Positions 36,359-47,061 are shown, numbered from the stretch's first letter. The stretch: DNA of 64,000 bases from an uncultured Prevotellaceae bacterium (GCA_945833925.1 CAMAFX010000001.1:1-64000); one strand, 5' to 3'. Program-made: numbers and translations. The notes: a model not told the origin generated them from the letters alone.

Positions 36359-38533
36359 TCACCAGATGTCCTCAGGTGTCTGAGGATTGTCGTATACCTC
36401 CTTGGCGCATAGCTCGATGTAGTCCATGTAGAACTCCTTTGTCTCGTCGTCAAGCACCGACTTGAACTTCAGGTAGTACTTGCGGTCTGGATACATGTAC
36501 TCGCGTACGATGATACGGCGTGTGAGGTACTCCATGGTGCGAGCGTAAGAACTTGAACCCGGGGTTCCGGCATAGTGGCGAGGACCCTTCATGAAGCCGT
36601 TGTTACGCATCTTCTTGTCAACCTCTGCATTGTAGTCGTCGTCTTCCTGGTTGTCAAGTTCCCAGCCAACGATTGAGGCAAAGTTGCCCGCGCTGGTCTT
36701 GCGAATCTGTCCACCCATGCGGAGGTCCAGAGGAATGCCGATGGCAGGGAGGTTTTCCTTGTTGCTGCCGAAGTAAACCTGACACATACCACGCTGGCCC
36801 GAGTTGGTCTGTACGGCGTAGCGTATCTCGTAGGTTCCCTCTACCGGTACTGGTGGAAGGGTGAGAATCATCTCGTAGCGACCTGTGACGTTGATCTCGT
36901 CGCCCTGATAGTTCTGCCATCCAAGACCGAGACCAAGCAGATAGTAGAAGTTCGTTCCATCCATAATCTCGAGGTTCTCGAGGTATTTGTAGTCGTTGTC
37001 GCAAGGCATTGCCACGCACATGTTGTGGTTGGCACCTACACGGTCGGCACGGATGTCGTTGTTCATCCACTCGGGGAAGAGACTTGCTGCATCGAAGCGC
37101 AGACGCTGCTTCTGCAGGTTGGTTCTGGTTGTCTCGTCGTAAGCGATGACCTTGTTGATAGGATAGATCATACCGTTGATGACGTTGTATACCTTGTGCT
37201 CCTTGCCCTCCTTGTCGACTATGGCACCGGTATTGGCATCATCGCAGGAAACTTCCTTGTAAGTGCCCTGACGACCGTTGTCAAGAACAGGGAAGCGGTT
37301 GACGTAGACATCGTCGGTGCCGTCGAGAGAGTAGCGCTTGCCACACTGGTAGAGCTTCAAGAGGCGACGCTCGCCGATGGTGGTGTAGATCTCGCATGTA
37401 GGCACTGTGAATGTGGTGCTCGTCTTGTAGTTGTAACCACTCTCGTTGTAGTGAATGACAAGCTTGTCGCTTGGCAGACGCTCGGGAAGGATGTGGTAAG
37501 TGATGAACTTGTAGAGAGCGTTGTTTGGATTCTTGTAGTTGCCGTCGGTTGCAGCCTCAGGATAATACTTCGCTGCAAACGCCTCGAGTTCCTCAAGAGT
37601 AATCTCGGTAGCTGGCTTGCCAAACTCTGCCGACCAGAAGTCGTCGGTCTCTGCAAAGATGGTGAAACCATACTTGCGGTGCTCGGGCAGGTAACCATAC
37701 TTGCCGTAGCTGGAATGTTTGGGCAAATAGTAGTCGTAACCGCCGTCTACACCGATGGCAAGCGAACCGTCCTCGATCTTCTCCTCGTAAACCTCGTCGC
37801 GTATCTGGCTCAATTCAGCGAAGAGTCCGCATGCCTGGATGACACGGGCTGTTACGTTGTAGCCTTCTGTGCCTTCGTCAAGGAAGTTCTTGAGAAGGTC
37901 GCCAAGACTCTCGTTGCTTGGAGCGATGACGCTGTGAACCTCGTGAATGTAACCGTTGATGGCAATGATGTCGCGGTTGTTGAGGTCGATGAGGCATGTG
38001 CCATTGATGTATACACTGTCGGGGTCGTTTCCGTAGGTGACAGATAGCTTGCGGTCGTTCATGTTGGCAATGGTAAACTCCTCGCCGTTCTTCTCGGGGA
38101 AGGAACTGGTCTGGTATGCCTCGGTCTCGTCGCCACCATCAATGATGCTGTTGAAGACGATAACCTTCATGATTGAGTCCTTGACTGTCTGGTTGGGGAA
38201 ACCTTCCCAATCGGCTGTGTTTATGATGCCCTTCTGAGCGAGTGTGTCCAGATAGTTCTGGATGGCTTCGTTCGTGGGGGCGAACACGGTGTAGTTTCCG
38301 CGTGCAGTCATGAGCTGCTGCACGTCGGATTGACTACGGTTGCTTATCTTCACCTGACTTAAGAGCCAGTAGAATGTGCTGTATGTGTCAGGGTGCTTCT
38401 GGAGGTAGCTCGCCACCGACTCTTCGGTATAGGTGTAACGGTCAGACATGTCAATGTTCTCCTTACAACTCTGTACGAAGATGGCTGCTACAAGAGCAAG
38501 CAGAAAGAATGAATATTTCTTTAACTTATTCAT
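36359..38533 (-). CDS. FAS1 (fasciclin) domain lipoprotein
   Basis: A 724-residue lipoprotein with lipobox Cys23 (FVQSC) followed by Lys-Glu-Asn. The first FAS1 domain is clear (NYTVFAPTNEAIQNYL near residue 84, closing with INGYIHEVHSVI near 195). A second, more diverged one begins near 285 (YGFTIFAETDDFW) and includes FITYHILP, the conserved H2-type segment. The C-terminal third (about 500-700) is beta-rich and looks like a discoidin or jelly-roll binding domain (GRYEMILTLPPVPVEGTYEIRY region). It follows SusD by 17 bases and precedes a second FAS1 gene by 42 bases. The role is most likely surface ligand capture next to the SusCD pairs (inference). Confidence 0.87.
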   Translation of the reverse strand: MNKLKKYSFFLLALVAAIFVQSCKENIDMSDRYTYTEESVASYLQKHPDTYSTFYWLLSQVKISNRSQSDVQQLMTARGNYTVFAPTNEAIQNYLDTLAQKGIINTADWEGFPNQTVKDSIMKVIVFNSIIDGGDETEAYQTSSFPEKNGEEFTIANMNDRKLSVTYGNDPDSVYINGTCLIDLNNRDIIAINGYIHEVHSVIAPSNESLGDLLKNFLDEGTEGYNVTARVIQACGLFAELSQIRDEVYEEKIEDGSLAIGVDGGYDYYLPKHSSYGKYGYLPEHRKYGFTIFAETDDFWSAEFGKPATEITLEELEAFAAKYYPEAATDGNYKNPNNALYKFITYHILPERLPSDKLVIHYNESGYNYKTSTTFTVPTCEIYTTIGERRLLKLYQCGKRYSLDGTDDVYVNRFPVLDNGRQGTYKEVSCDDANTGAIVDKEGKEHKVYNVINGMIYPINKVIAYDETTRTNLQKQRLRFDAASLFPEWMNNDIRADRVGANHNMCVAMPCDNDYKYLENLEIMDGTNFYYLLGLGLGWQNYQGDEINVTGRYEMILTLPPVPVEGTYEIRYAVQTNSGQRGMCQVYFGSNKENLPAIGIPLDLRMGGQIRKTSAGNFASIVGWELDNQEDDDYNAEVDKKMRNNGFMKGPRHYAGTPGSSSYARTMEYLTRRIIVREYMYPDRKYYLKFKSVLDDETKEFYMDYIELCAKEVYDNPQTPEDIW

Positions 38534-38550
38534 AAGAAACCCTCCTATTA

Positions 38551-40548
38551 TTAATGTTCGTAAGTAGATTTATTCCAAACAGGGTTCTGCTCAAGATGGC
38601 GTGTGCCGTTTGCATCAACGCTTGCCTTGATCTCCATATAATAAATAATGTTATAGAGACCGTAACGGTTCTTGAAGCGGTTCTTAAGGGTTTGATAGAT
38701 GTTGCTGAACTGGTTGCGCAGGAAGTTGTCGACCATCAGGTCTACACCCACCTTACCATTACCTACAGCACCCTCGCGAACGTCGATTGTTCCGTCAACA
38801 GATGAGTGACGCTCTGCATATCTTACAAGGTCGAACCAACGCTTACCCTCACCGATGAATTCGAGCTGACGCTCGTTCATCACGGCAATCTCGTAGTTGG
38901 TGGTACCCTGTGTAGGAGCAGGAGCGTTACCAAGAACTGCTGCTGCAGGCTCACCGCTAACCAGCTTCTCACCATCGGCATTGTTGACGTTTTCGCTTGG
39001 CTGACCGGTGACGGTCTTGCTGTCGTTGCAGTACCAGCGACGATGGAGTGCGTTGACATACTTCATGGCTTCCTTTGGCTTGCCCAGCTCTACGAGTGCC
39101 TCTGCTTTCTGGAGCATTACGTCGCTCAGACGGTAGATAGGCCAGTTGCAGTAGCTCTCGCTCAATGCTAACAGCTTAATGTCGGCACAGATATTGCTCT
39201 CTGGCTGTATGATTCCAACGGTGTACCACTTGAAGCAGTAGTAGCCTGGAAGTGAGTTGGTAGATGAACCGAGCTTGTTCCATGCCGAGAACCACAGACG
39301 GCTGTCGCGGTTGCGCTCGTTGGTGTTAGAGTAGATAGCACCTAAGGCACCGTCGCTGATGGAGAGGTGGTTCTCGATGCTGTAACCCCACTGGTCAGTT
39401 ACAACAGTGTTCTTGCGAGAGTCGCTGATGTTGAACTGCAGCTCGAAGATGCTCTCGTCACTGTTGCCGTTCATGTAGATATCATAGAATGCATTGAGAA
39501 TTGGGCTGTTACCGTTGATAAAGTTGTCGTACTCGTTCTTGATGAGGTTGCAGTTGTCCAAACCATAGTTTACGGTTTCTGAGATGCTCATACCGAAGCC
39601 CTGATTCTCCTCGTTCTGCTGGTTGAGTGACTCCATTGCCTTGTCTGCATAGTGGGCTGCCAGCTCGTAGTCGCCGGTGACGGTGTGTGTCACGTTCAGA
39701 CCATCCTCCTCGTCGGAGAATGTGACGTAACCACTTGCACCCTGGGTGTTCATCACGTTCTGGTATGAAGCAGCGTTGGCAAGGTTGTTGACGCAGAACT
39801 TGTCTGTGTCAAGACCACGGCCCTTGTGGAGGGCAGCACGCCACAGGTACATATCGCTCAGCATAGCGTAGATGGCTGAGTTGGTGATAAGACCCTTGGT
39901 GTCTGTTATCTTGCTGAAGCGGTTGCGAGCCTGACCCTGGATGCTCTCTACATCGGTGATGATGGAGTCGAGGACAACCAGCTGGTTTGTTGCTCCGAAT
40001 GCTTCAACCTCGGTATCGTTGTTGATGACCTTTGTTGTATAAGGAACATCCTTGAACGAACGGAGCAGGTAGAAGTAGTTGAGAGCGCGCAGTGCGGTAA
40101 TCTCAGCCTTCATCTGGTTCCACTCGCTTGGTGTGAACTGCTTGTCGCGCTCAAGTACGATAGGTCCGTAGCTGAGTACCTTGTTGCAGAAGTTGATAGT
40201 GGTGTAGAAACCACCCCACTCGAAATAGGTGCTGGCAGAGTCGCGGTCCAGCTTACCCTCGCGAATCTCCTGATAGAGCTGCTGTGTGTCAGTGTGCCTG
40301 TCAGAAGAGTTGAGGTCGTAGGTGTCGGAACGAAGGTCGCCCCAGAGAACCATCTTCTCGAGTGTACTACACATGTTCTTGTATGCGGCATAGCGCACGC
40401 CCTCCAAGTCATTCTTGTCCTCCCAGAAGTTCTCCTCGACAATCTGTGTCTGAGGATAAACGGTCAGCCAGTCCTGACATGAGGTTGTGCTTAGTGCAAC
40501 CGTTCCCATCAGGAGGGTTGCCTTGAATATATTCTTAATATTTTTCAT
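38551..40548 (-). CDS. SusD-like (RagB family) surface nutrient-binding lipoprotein
   Basis: A 665-residue lipoprotein with lipobox Cys24 (STTSC) followed by Gln-Asp. It has the helical SusD fold with the N-terminal motif AYKNMCSTLEKM and long insertions. The C-terminal signature EGKRWFDLVRYAERH is typical. The last residues differ from the usual SusD ending and run to a Glu-His tail. It is partner to the SusC immediately upstream (12 bases apart). The two SusD proteins of this operon are of different length and have little visible similarity, so they probably bind different parts of the substrate or different substrates. Confidence 0.92.
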   Translation of the reverse strand: MKNIKNIFKATLLMGTVALSTTSCQDWLTVYPQTQIVEENFWEDKNDLEGVRYAAYKNMCSTLEKMVLWGDLRSDTYDLNSSDRHTDTQQLYQEIREGKLDRDSASTYFEWGGFYTTINFCNKVLSYGPIVLERDKQFTPSEWNQMKAEITALRALNYFYLLRSFKDVPYTTKVINNDTEVEAFGATNQLVVLDSIITDVESIQGQARNRFSKITDTKGLITNSAIYAMLSDMYLWRAALHKGRGLDTDKFCVNNLANAASYQNVMNTQGASGYVTFSDEEDGLNVTHTVTGDYELAAHYADKAMESLNQQNEENQGFGMSISETVNYGLDNCNLIKNEYDNFINGNSPILNAFYDIYMNGNSDESIFELQFNISDSRKNTVVTDQWGYSIENHLSISDGALGAIYSNTNERNRDSRLWFSAWNKLGSSTNSLPGYYCFKWYTVGIIQPESNICADIKLLALSESYCNWPIYRLSDVMLQKAEALVELGKPKEAMKYVNALHRRWYCNDSKTVTGQPSENVNNADGEKLVSGEPAAAVLGNAPAPTQGTTNYEIAVMNERQLEFIGEGKRWFDLVRYAERHSSVDGTIDVREGAVGNGKVGVDLMVDNFLRNQFSNIYQTLKNRFKNRYGLYNIIYYMEIKASVDANGTRHLEQNPVWNKSTYEH

Positions 40549-40560
40549 CGTATCAGTCTT

Positions 40561-43500
40561 TTAGAAACCAACGTTTAAGCTACATGTAAATGACTTAGAG
40601 CGAGGTGTCTTGCTGCGGTCTGTTGCAACTGCGTATCCACCAATGCTGACCTCAGGATCAACACCTGTGTACTTGGTCCAGCAGAATACGTTGTTGATTG
40701 TTGCAGACAGATAAAGTGAAGAAACACCGATTGTCTTGAGCCACTGCTTCTTGGCGTCGAAGTTATACTTGAGCTGGATGTACTGCAGACGCAGGTAGTT
40801 TCCGTCCTCAACGTAACGGTCGGATGGGAGTGAGTTGTAACTCTTGAATCCGTTAACTTCGGTAAGAGCGCGTGGGATGTCTGTGATGTCACCATTCTTT
40901 CTCCAGCGCCATGTTGTAGCGAAGCTCTGGTTGGTGTTGGTTGTCATTGCCTCGTACTGTGCACGTGCAAGGTTGACAATCTGGTTACCCATACGGAAGT
41001 TGAATGAAGCGTTGACCTCGAACTTGCCGTAGTAGAGGTTGATACCGAAACCACCATAGCACTTAGGGTTAGAGTTGCCAAGGTAAACCATATCGTAGCG
41101 GTCGATAGAACCGTCGTGGTTGATATCCTCGTAGATGGCGTCACCACCCTGGAACTGCTTGCGGCTACCCTCGCTGTAGCAATAGTACATTGGAAGTGGG
41201 TTACCCTTTGCGTCGGTCAGCATGTTGCCGTCCACGTCGTAAGCGATAGGACAGGTGCTGTTCTCACCGCGGCGCAGTGCTGCAGCTGCTGTGTTGATAG
41301 CGTTGCCGGCACGGTCGTAACCTGTACCATAGAGGCGAGCGTCGTCGGCATTTGCACAAGGCATGCCTGTACGGCTGTCGATTTCGTTGTAGCCGTAGCT
41401 CTTGAAGCTGGCTGCTGTGTAACCGTTGTGGTCGTAGTCGTAGCGGTAGACACCCTGTGAACGCAAACCGTAGATAGAACCGAGTGCGTTGTTAACCTGT
41501 ACACGCTGGTTGTAGCTCATATTGGTTGGGTTCCATGTCTCCGAACCATTCAGGTTCTCGAGGATGAGGTCGTTCATCTCCTCCACGGTGTTGAAGTTCT
41601 GGCTGATGTTACCACGAAGCCTCATTGCGAACTTGCCAATCTTAGCGAACTTGGCTGTAGAGAAGTTCAACTCCCAACCCTTGTTGCGCATTGTACCTGC
41701 GTTTACGTAGCCGAGGCTGCTGAAACCGTTGGCACTTGAGATGCGCTGGTTGGTCATGAGGAGGTCGGTGGTCTTCTTGTTGTAAACCTCAAACTCCATG
41801 GTGATGAGGTCCTTGAACAAGCCGAGGTTGAAACCGAGGTTCCACTGCTCTGTCTTCTCCCACTTGAGGTTGGTCAGAGAGAGGTTGCTTGGCTGAACAA
41901 CTGAGTGGCCGTTGTAGTAACCTGCCGAACTGTACTTGTTGTACTGCCATCCGCTTGCACCACCGGTGTTACCTGTGATACCCCATGTGGGACGGAATGC
42001 CAGCATGCTGATGACCTTGTCAGACCACTTCATCCAGCTTTCGTCGCTGATATTCCAACGTGCACCGACGCTGGGGAATGTTCCGTACTTGTGACCACGG
42101 CCGAAGGCTGTGCTACCGTCGGTACGTACACTGACGTCGAGTGAGTACTTGCTCTTGTAAGAGTAGTGCAACTGCTCGAAGAAGCTGTGGCTGCGCCACT
42201 CGCTGTTACCTGCGCTTGCACCGCTGAGGAGTGCCACTACGGTCGGGTCGCTGATGCCGTTGGGAACATTCCAGAGACCGAGGTTCTGTGAAGAGCTGTT
42301 ACCTGTCTCCATCTCGAAACGTGCCAGACCAGAGAGGTTGTGGTCGGTGTTCTTGAAGTGAGAGTAGTAACGCAGGTCGTGACGTGTGGTGAATGAGAGT
42401 GACTTGTACTCGTTGTTGCTTACGGCATTACGCTCGTTGTTGGTAAGTTTAGCTCCGTTGTCGCCACCCCATATCCATGGCATGGTGTGGAGGTCGCTTG
42501 GACAGTACTTGTCGTCGCTGGTGTTGTAGATGTTCAACTGAACGTCACCGACATAGTTCAACTGGTGCTGGTCGCTGTCCTTGCCCCAGAACTTGTAGGT
42601 GATATCGAACTGAGGAGTCAGGTTGTACTGCTTCTGGGTCCACCATGCGTGCATTGCACGTGCCACTGGGTTACCATTGACGAACATGTCGCGAAGCTCG
42701 TAGCTTGTTACACCGTCGCGGCCAGAGTTGAGGTCGGCAGTGTTGTCCTTGCCGAGGACGGCATCCATTGGGAACATGTTGAAGTAGTTGCCGGTTGGAT
42801 TGCCCATTACGTCGTATTCGATGACACTCATGTTAGGCATGGCTGTGTATGCACGAGCCAGGATGTCGTTTCCATAGTTCTTATGGTTGGTGGTGAATGT
42901 CATGTTGATGTTACTTGAGAACTTGATGCGGTCGCTCACCCAGTAGTCCAAAGCTGTACTCTCGGTGAACTGATCCATCGTCTGACCGATGATGGAACCC
43001 TTGCTCTTGTTGTAACCGGCACTGATACGGAAGGTAGCCTTCTCACCACCACCCGAGAGGTTGATGTTGTAGCGGTGCTCCTGACCGAACTGCTTAACCT
43101 CCTTCACCCAGTCTGTGTTGTGTGTGAAGTGGTTGTAGATGTATGGCATTTCAGTGTTGTAGTCAAGCTCGGCAATGTCGGTCTTGGTCTGTGTCGGGTT
43201 GAAGTAAGCCTCCTTAAGCATCATGGTGTAGCCGTCACCGTCCAGCATGTTGTAGCCCTGAGGCTGCCATGTACCGTTGAACTTGTATGCGAAGCTTACC
43301 TTTGTCTTACCGCGCTTACCACGACGCAGCTTGATTTCGATGACACCGTTTGAACCACGAACACCCCACTTGGCTGCAGAAGCAGCATCCTTAAGTACGG
43401 TGATGCTCTCGATATCCTCGGTGTTTACATTCAGAAGGGTAGAGAACTGCTCCTCGTTATCCATATCCTCGAAGTTAACTGTCTGAGCATCGTCAGGCAA

Positions 43501-44100
43501 CTCGAAGATGTGGTCGTTAACGACGATAAGAGGCTGTGCGTTACCGTTGATGGTGGTGGTACCACGCAGACGCATGGTTGTACCAGAACCAAGGTTACCA
43601 GAGTTGGCAACAATGTCAAGACCGGCAATCTGACCCTGAAGGGCTTGGTCGACAGACTCGAATGCGAGACCTTCCATATCGTCCATGTTGAAGCTCTGGA
43701 CGGCACCGGCATACTCGCGGGCAGGGATGTCAAGACCTGTTGTGGCAGCCTTCTTCTTGGCTGTTACGACAACGTCCTTCATGGTCTTTGAGTTGTCCTG
43801 AAGTTTGATCTTGAAGACTGTCTTTGCACCGATGACTTCGGTGTGGGTTTTAAGACCTACGTAAGAAACGTTGAGCACGTTCTTGGGGTCCTTAATGTTC
43901 ATGGTAAAGTTACCATTGAAGTCGGTCAAGGCTGAACTGACAATACGATTGTTCTTGTCAATCTCCTTGACAGCAGCTCCTGGCAACACATCCATGTCAT
44001 CCGATACTGTACCTGAGATACGTCGGCCTTGTGCGCTGGCTGGAATTGTCACCATCAGGCTGACGATTACCAGCATAATCAACTTAATATATCTTGTCAT
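40561..44100 (-). CDS. SusC-like TonB-dependent outer-membrane transporter
   Basis: A 1179-residue protein with a signal peptide (about 1-23, TIPASAQ). A CarboxypepD_reg-like domain follows directly (RRISGTVSDDMDVLPGA to about 105). The plug domain contains MRLRGTTTINGNAQPLIVV and ends in IESITVLKDAASAAKWGVRG. The beta-barrel finishes with SFTCSLNVGF. It is the energy-dependent import channel of the first SusCD pair. It is 12 bases downstream of the large FAS1 gene and 12 bases upstream of its SusD. Both SusC proteins lack the N-terminal STN or anti-sigma-interacting domain, and no ECF sigma/anti-sigma pair is adjacent. Confidence 0.93.
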   Translation of the reverse strand: MTRYIKLIMLVIVSLMVTIPASAQGRRISGTVSDDMDVLPGAAVKEIDKNNRIVSSALTDFNGNFTMNIKDPKNVLNVSYVGLKTHTEVIGAKTVFKIKLQDNSKTMKDVVVTAKKKAATTGLDIPAREYAGAVQSFNMDDMEGLAFESVDQALQGQIAGLDIVANSGNLGSGTTMRLRGTTTINGNAQPLIVVNDHIFELPDDAQTVNFEDMDNEEQFSTLLNVNTEDIESITVLKDAASAAKWGVRGSNGVIEIKLRRGKRGKTKVSFAYKFNGTWQPQGYNMLDGDGYTMMLKEAYFNPTQTKTDIAELDYNTEMPYIYNHFTHNTDWVKEVKQFGQEHRYNINLSGGGEKATFRISAGYNKSKGSIIGQTMDQFTESTALDYWVSDRIKFSSNINMTFTTNHKNYGNDILARAYTAMPNMSVIEYDVMGNPTGNYFNMFPMDAVLGKDNTADLNSGRDGVTSYELRDMFVNGNPVARAMHAWWTQKQYNLTPQFDITYKFWGKDSDQHQLNYVGDVQLNIYNTSDDKYCPSDLHTMPWIWGGDNGAKLTNNERNAVSNNEYKSLSFTTRHDLRYYSHFKNTDHNLSGLARFEMETGNSSSQNLGLWNVPNGISDPTVVALLSGASAGNSEWRSHSFFEQLHYSYKSKYSLDVSVRTDGSTAFGRGHKYGTFPSVGARWNISDESWMKWSDKVISMLAFRPTWGITGNTGGASGWQYNKYSSAGYYNGHSVVQPSNLSLTNLKWEKTEQWNLGFNLGLFKDLITMEFEVYNKKTTDLLMTNQRISSANGFSSLGYVNAGTMRNKGWELNFSTAKFAKIGKFAMRLRGNISQNFNTVEEMNDLILENLNGSETWNPTNMSYNQRVQVNNALGSIYGLRSQGVYRYDYDHNGYTAASFKSYGYNEIDSRTGMPCANADDARLYGTGYDRAGNAINTAAAALRRGENSTCPIAYDVDGNMLTDAKGNPLPMYYCYSEGSRKQFQGGDAIYEDINHDGSIDRYDMVYLGNSNPKCYGGFGINLYYGKFEVNASFNFRMGNQIVNLARAQYEAMTTNTNQSFATTWRWRKNGDITDIPRALTEVNGFKSYNSLPSDRYVEDGNYLRLQYIQLKYNFDAKKQWLKTIGVSSLYLSATINNVFCWTKYTGVDPEVSIGGYAVATDRSKTPRSKSFTCSLNVGF

Positions 44101-44112
44101 GGTAATAGTGTT

Positions 44113-47055
44113 TTATTTGATTGCGAAACGCTTCAAGTACTTCTTGCACTCACTCACGCTCGACCATGTGCTGTCGTAGCGGCCGTTAACAGGAGCTGTG
44201 TGGTTGAGCACACCTGGTATCTGGTGGATTACAGCGAAGCTTGATCCATCGATGGTGATACCGTTCATGGTGGTCTGGTTGCTTGGAGTCTTTGAACATG
44301 TCAGGTCGCGAGCCATAATGTTGTACTTGCCACCAACTGTGTTCCACTTGCCACCGCTGAAGTCCCGTACCTGGAGCTCGCCGTTTGTACGCTGTACGTT
44401 AATCTTGCAGAAGATACCCTTTACGTTATCGTAGCTTGATGTTACGTACTCTGTGCTCTTGATGTCGCTGTTGTCAACGAATACGCTGTTATCAGCAAAG
44501 TGGTAACGTATAAAATTAATAAGGTATGTAATCTTGGTCTGAAGACGCAAAGAATCGGCTGTGTTCAAAAGGTGCAGATCCTCTGGGTCCTTCTCGCATT
44601 TCTCGTAGTCTTCCTTGATCTCCTCCCATGTTGGCAGACCGTTGCTGATAGCTGTGGCAACAGCGTCGTTGGTAGGAAGGAAGATGGTGTAGCGGTAGTT
44701 GTTGAAGAACTGTACGTTCATGTCGGGACCGTTGTCGTTGATGAATACCTGGAACTTCTTCATCTCAGCCTTCTGCTGGTTGATAGTCAGGTTCTTCTCG
44801 TCAACAAGACCGCAGGCGCGAACAATGTCTTCCTCTGTCTCGCAGAGTGAGTAGAACTGTGTGTAGTCCTCGTCGGTTGTCATCACGTTGTAAACGCTCT
44901 TGCTTGAAGGTATGATTGGCGAGTCGAGGATGTAAGTTGTACCGTTGCTCATGTTCTGCTCGTCGGTAACAGCGTTCTGTGCTACACCAGGCTGAGTACC
45001 TGCAATGCCGGCAATCTCGTTCTCGAGCTGGAAACCACCCTGCACCTTTACGATGTGTGGGTTGCCATGCTCGTCGTTGGCACGTGTAACCTTGATGCCC
45101 GAACCGTTCTTTGTTACATAGAACTGGTCAATGTCGGTGTTGAGCTCCTCCTTGCCGTCGAGCACGATGGTGTGGCTCTCGAGGATGTCCTTCAAACGGT
45201 TGGTAATCTCGCTGTTGCTCATCTTCTCCAATGTGTACTGACGACCAATCTCACCTGTCTTTGTGTTGTAGTCGAAAATCTTGTAGTCAATTGGGAATGA
45301 CTTGCCGTTGTATGCGAACTCGAGTGAACGCGGCTTCTGGCTCTTGAAGCTGACTGGGTCGTAGTAGTATCTCAATGCCTTGTCGCTTGGCAGGAACAGA
45401 ACGAAGCGGCTCTGCATAGCCTTCAGGTAGGCATAGTAGTTAAGACCCATGTAGTCGGTTGCTGTGGTAGAACCGTTGTAGATTGCCCAACGCATAACCA
45501 GGTTGGTGGCACTGATGTAGGCTGGTGCTGTTACAGAGGTGTAGTCGGCAGGACCGTAAACCTTGTCTGTGATGTAAACGACACCGTTGTTTGCCAGCTC
45601 TGTGCCTACGATGTGCTGGAGGTCTTCAGCATAGAAGATCTGCTCCTGAGCATCGTCGCGAAGCTTTGTCATCTTGCTTGGTACACTGCTGATGAAACTC
45701 TTGAACATGATGATGTTGATGAGTGAACGCAGTGTAGAGATGGGTATCTGGTCAATCTGCTTGTAGAGGTCCTCCAGAGTTGCTGGACGTGTGTAGGCGA
45801 TTTCATTTGGTGTGCCGACCTTCAGGTAGTAGGTCTGGATAAGCTGCCAGCCACCGCCGTTTTCCTGGAAGTACTCCCACATTGTCTCGTCGTTGGGAAC
45901 GAACATTGAAGCCATGTCGAACTGAGGACCGCTCTTCTCGTCGTAGTAAGCATTCCATCCTGGATCGAACTTCAAACCAACATCGGTAGAAGATGAGTCG
46001 CGGAACTGCTCTCCGTATGGGTCGTTCTTCAGTGCTCTGTGGTTCCAGCTGAGGTCAGAGAAATAACGCTTTGTAAAGATTGAGTCTTCCCAAGTCTCGC
46101 CTCTTGACTCCTTAATCTGCTTGTAGCGCTCTGTCACGCCGACGTTGTAGAAAGGAGCACTCCAACGGTCGAGCATGTGGCTGAAGATGTTGGTCTTGCC
46201 GTTGGTGCGGATAACCTCTGCCATGTTGGGAAGTGGAGTGATGACCTTAGAAGTCTTGTTTACATATCCGTTCTCGCAGACACCGTCCTTCTCGAGGAGG
46301 AGAGCGTCGTAGATGTGTACATCCTCGGTGTTGCGCTCCTGGCCCATGAAGATTGAGAAGTCCTTGTCTGTGATGTTGTTCTTAGACATGTGCTCGCTTG
46401 TGAAGTGGAGCATCATTGAAAGTGAAGAGTCGTTTACCATGTAGATACCCTTTCCGCCTTTCTCTGTGCGGAAACGGCTCCAGTAGTCAGTTTCTCCATT
46501 GCCGATGTTGTAGTTGACTGGCAGTGAGTTGCCGTCAACGTAGGTGATAGAGTCGGTAGCCTCGACGTCGGTGTAGCGACGCATGTACTCACCTCGTGTT
46601 ACCTGTGCGCCTTCGCTGCTGGCAAGGTTCTCCATAACGATGGCATTGTTCAACATACTTGTGTGGATGATGAGCTTCTTCTGTGCAACGCTCAAGTTGT
46701 CGTAACTTGTGGCGGTGTGCCAGGGGTTGCTCTCGGGCAGGGTGGCATTCTTCTTGAAGAATTCTTTCCATGCCTCATCATCAGCTACAAACACGGTCTT
46801 GGAACCGGTACGTGAAAGTACCTCTGTCAAAGGACGTGCATTTGTGGGGTTAACGTCGGGGTCACCGAGAAGACGAAGGTAATTGCTGTAATTACCCTTT
46901 GATTCCAGACTCTGATAGATGCTGGAATTCAACCAACTGGGCTTTTCATCGTCCAGTGTGTACTCGTCTTTACATGAGGACGTAACACCGCAGGCTGCAA
47001 GCAAGACGAGCATCCAGGAGGCTGACTTGCTGATTGTGCTTAAACGGTTTTTCAT
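44113..47055 (-). CDS. Large FAS1 lipoprotein with about four fasciclin-type repeats
   Basis: 980 residues from the ATG at 47055; the frame extends two codons further to a TTG at 47061, which I reject. The leader ends in a lipobox, most likely VTSSC (Cys28) followed by Lys-Asp-Glu, with an alternative at Cys22. Four FAS1 H1-type motifs are visible: KTVFVADDEAWKEF (near 88), ASMFVPNDETMWEYF (near 385), FVLFLPSDKALRYY (near 552) and YTIFLPTNDAVATA (near 792). This makes it the largest of the three FAS1 proteins. As the first gene of the seven-gene operon, with a long structured leader, it is probably the most highly made. Surface adhesion or ligand capture is inference from FAS1 biology. Confidence 0.87.
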   Translation of the reverse strand: MKNRLSTISKSASWMLVLLAACGVTSSCKDEYTLDDEKPSWLNSSIYQSLESKGNYSNYLRLLGDPDVNPTNARPLTEVLSRTGSKTVFVADDEAWKEFFKKNATLPESNPWHTATSYDNLSVAQKKLIIHTSMLNNAIVMENLASSEGAQVTRGEYMRRYTDVEATDSITYVDGNSLPVNYNIGNGETDYWSRFRTEKGGKGIYMVNDSSLSMMLHFTSEHMSKNNITDKDFSIFMGQERNTEDVHIYDALLLEKDGVCENGYVNKTSKVITPLPNMAEVIRTNGKTNIFSHMLDRWSAPFYNVGVTERYKQIKESRGETWEDSIFTKRYFSDLSWNHRALKNDPYGEQFRDSSSTDVGLKFDPGWNAYYDEKSGPQFDMASMFVPNDETMWEYFQENGGGWQLIQTYYLKVGTPNEIAYTRPATLEDLYKQIDQIPISTLRSLINIIMFKSFISSVPSKMTKLRDDAQEQIFYAEDLQHIVGTELANNGVVYITDKVYGPADYTSVTAPAYISATNLVMRWAIYNGSTTATDYMGLNYYAYLKAMQSRFVLFLPSDKALRYYYDPVSFKSQKPRSLEFAYNGKSFPIDYKIFDYNTKTGEIGRQYTLEKMSNSEITNRLKDILESHTIVLDGKEELNTDIDQFYVTKNGSGIKVTRANDEHGNPHIVKVQGGFQLENEIAGIAGTQPGVAQNAVTDEQNMSNGTTYILDSPIIPSSKSVYNVMTTDEDYTQFYSLCETEEDIVRACGLVDEKNLTINQQKAEMKKFQVFINDNGPDMNVQFFNNYRYTIFLPTNDAVATAISNGLPTWEEIKEDYEKCEKDPEDLHLLNTADSLRLQTKITYLINFIRYHFADNSVFVDNSDIKSTEYVTSSYDNVKGIFCKINVQRTNGELQVRDFSGGKWNTVGGKYNIMARDLTCSKTPSNQTTMNGITIDGSSFAVIHQIPGVLNHTAPVNGRYDSTWSSVSECKKYLKRFAIK

Positions 47056-47061
47056 ACACAA

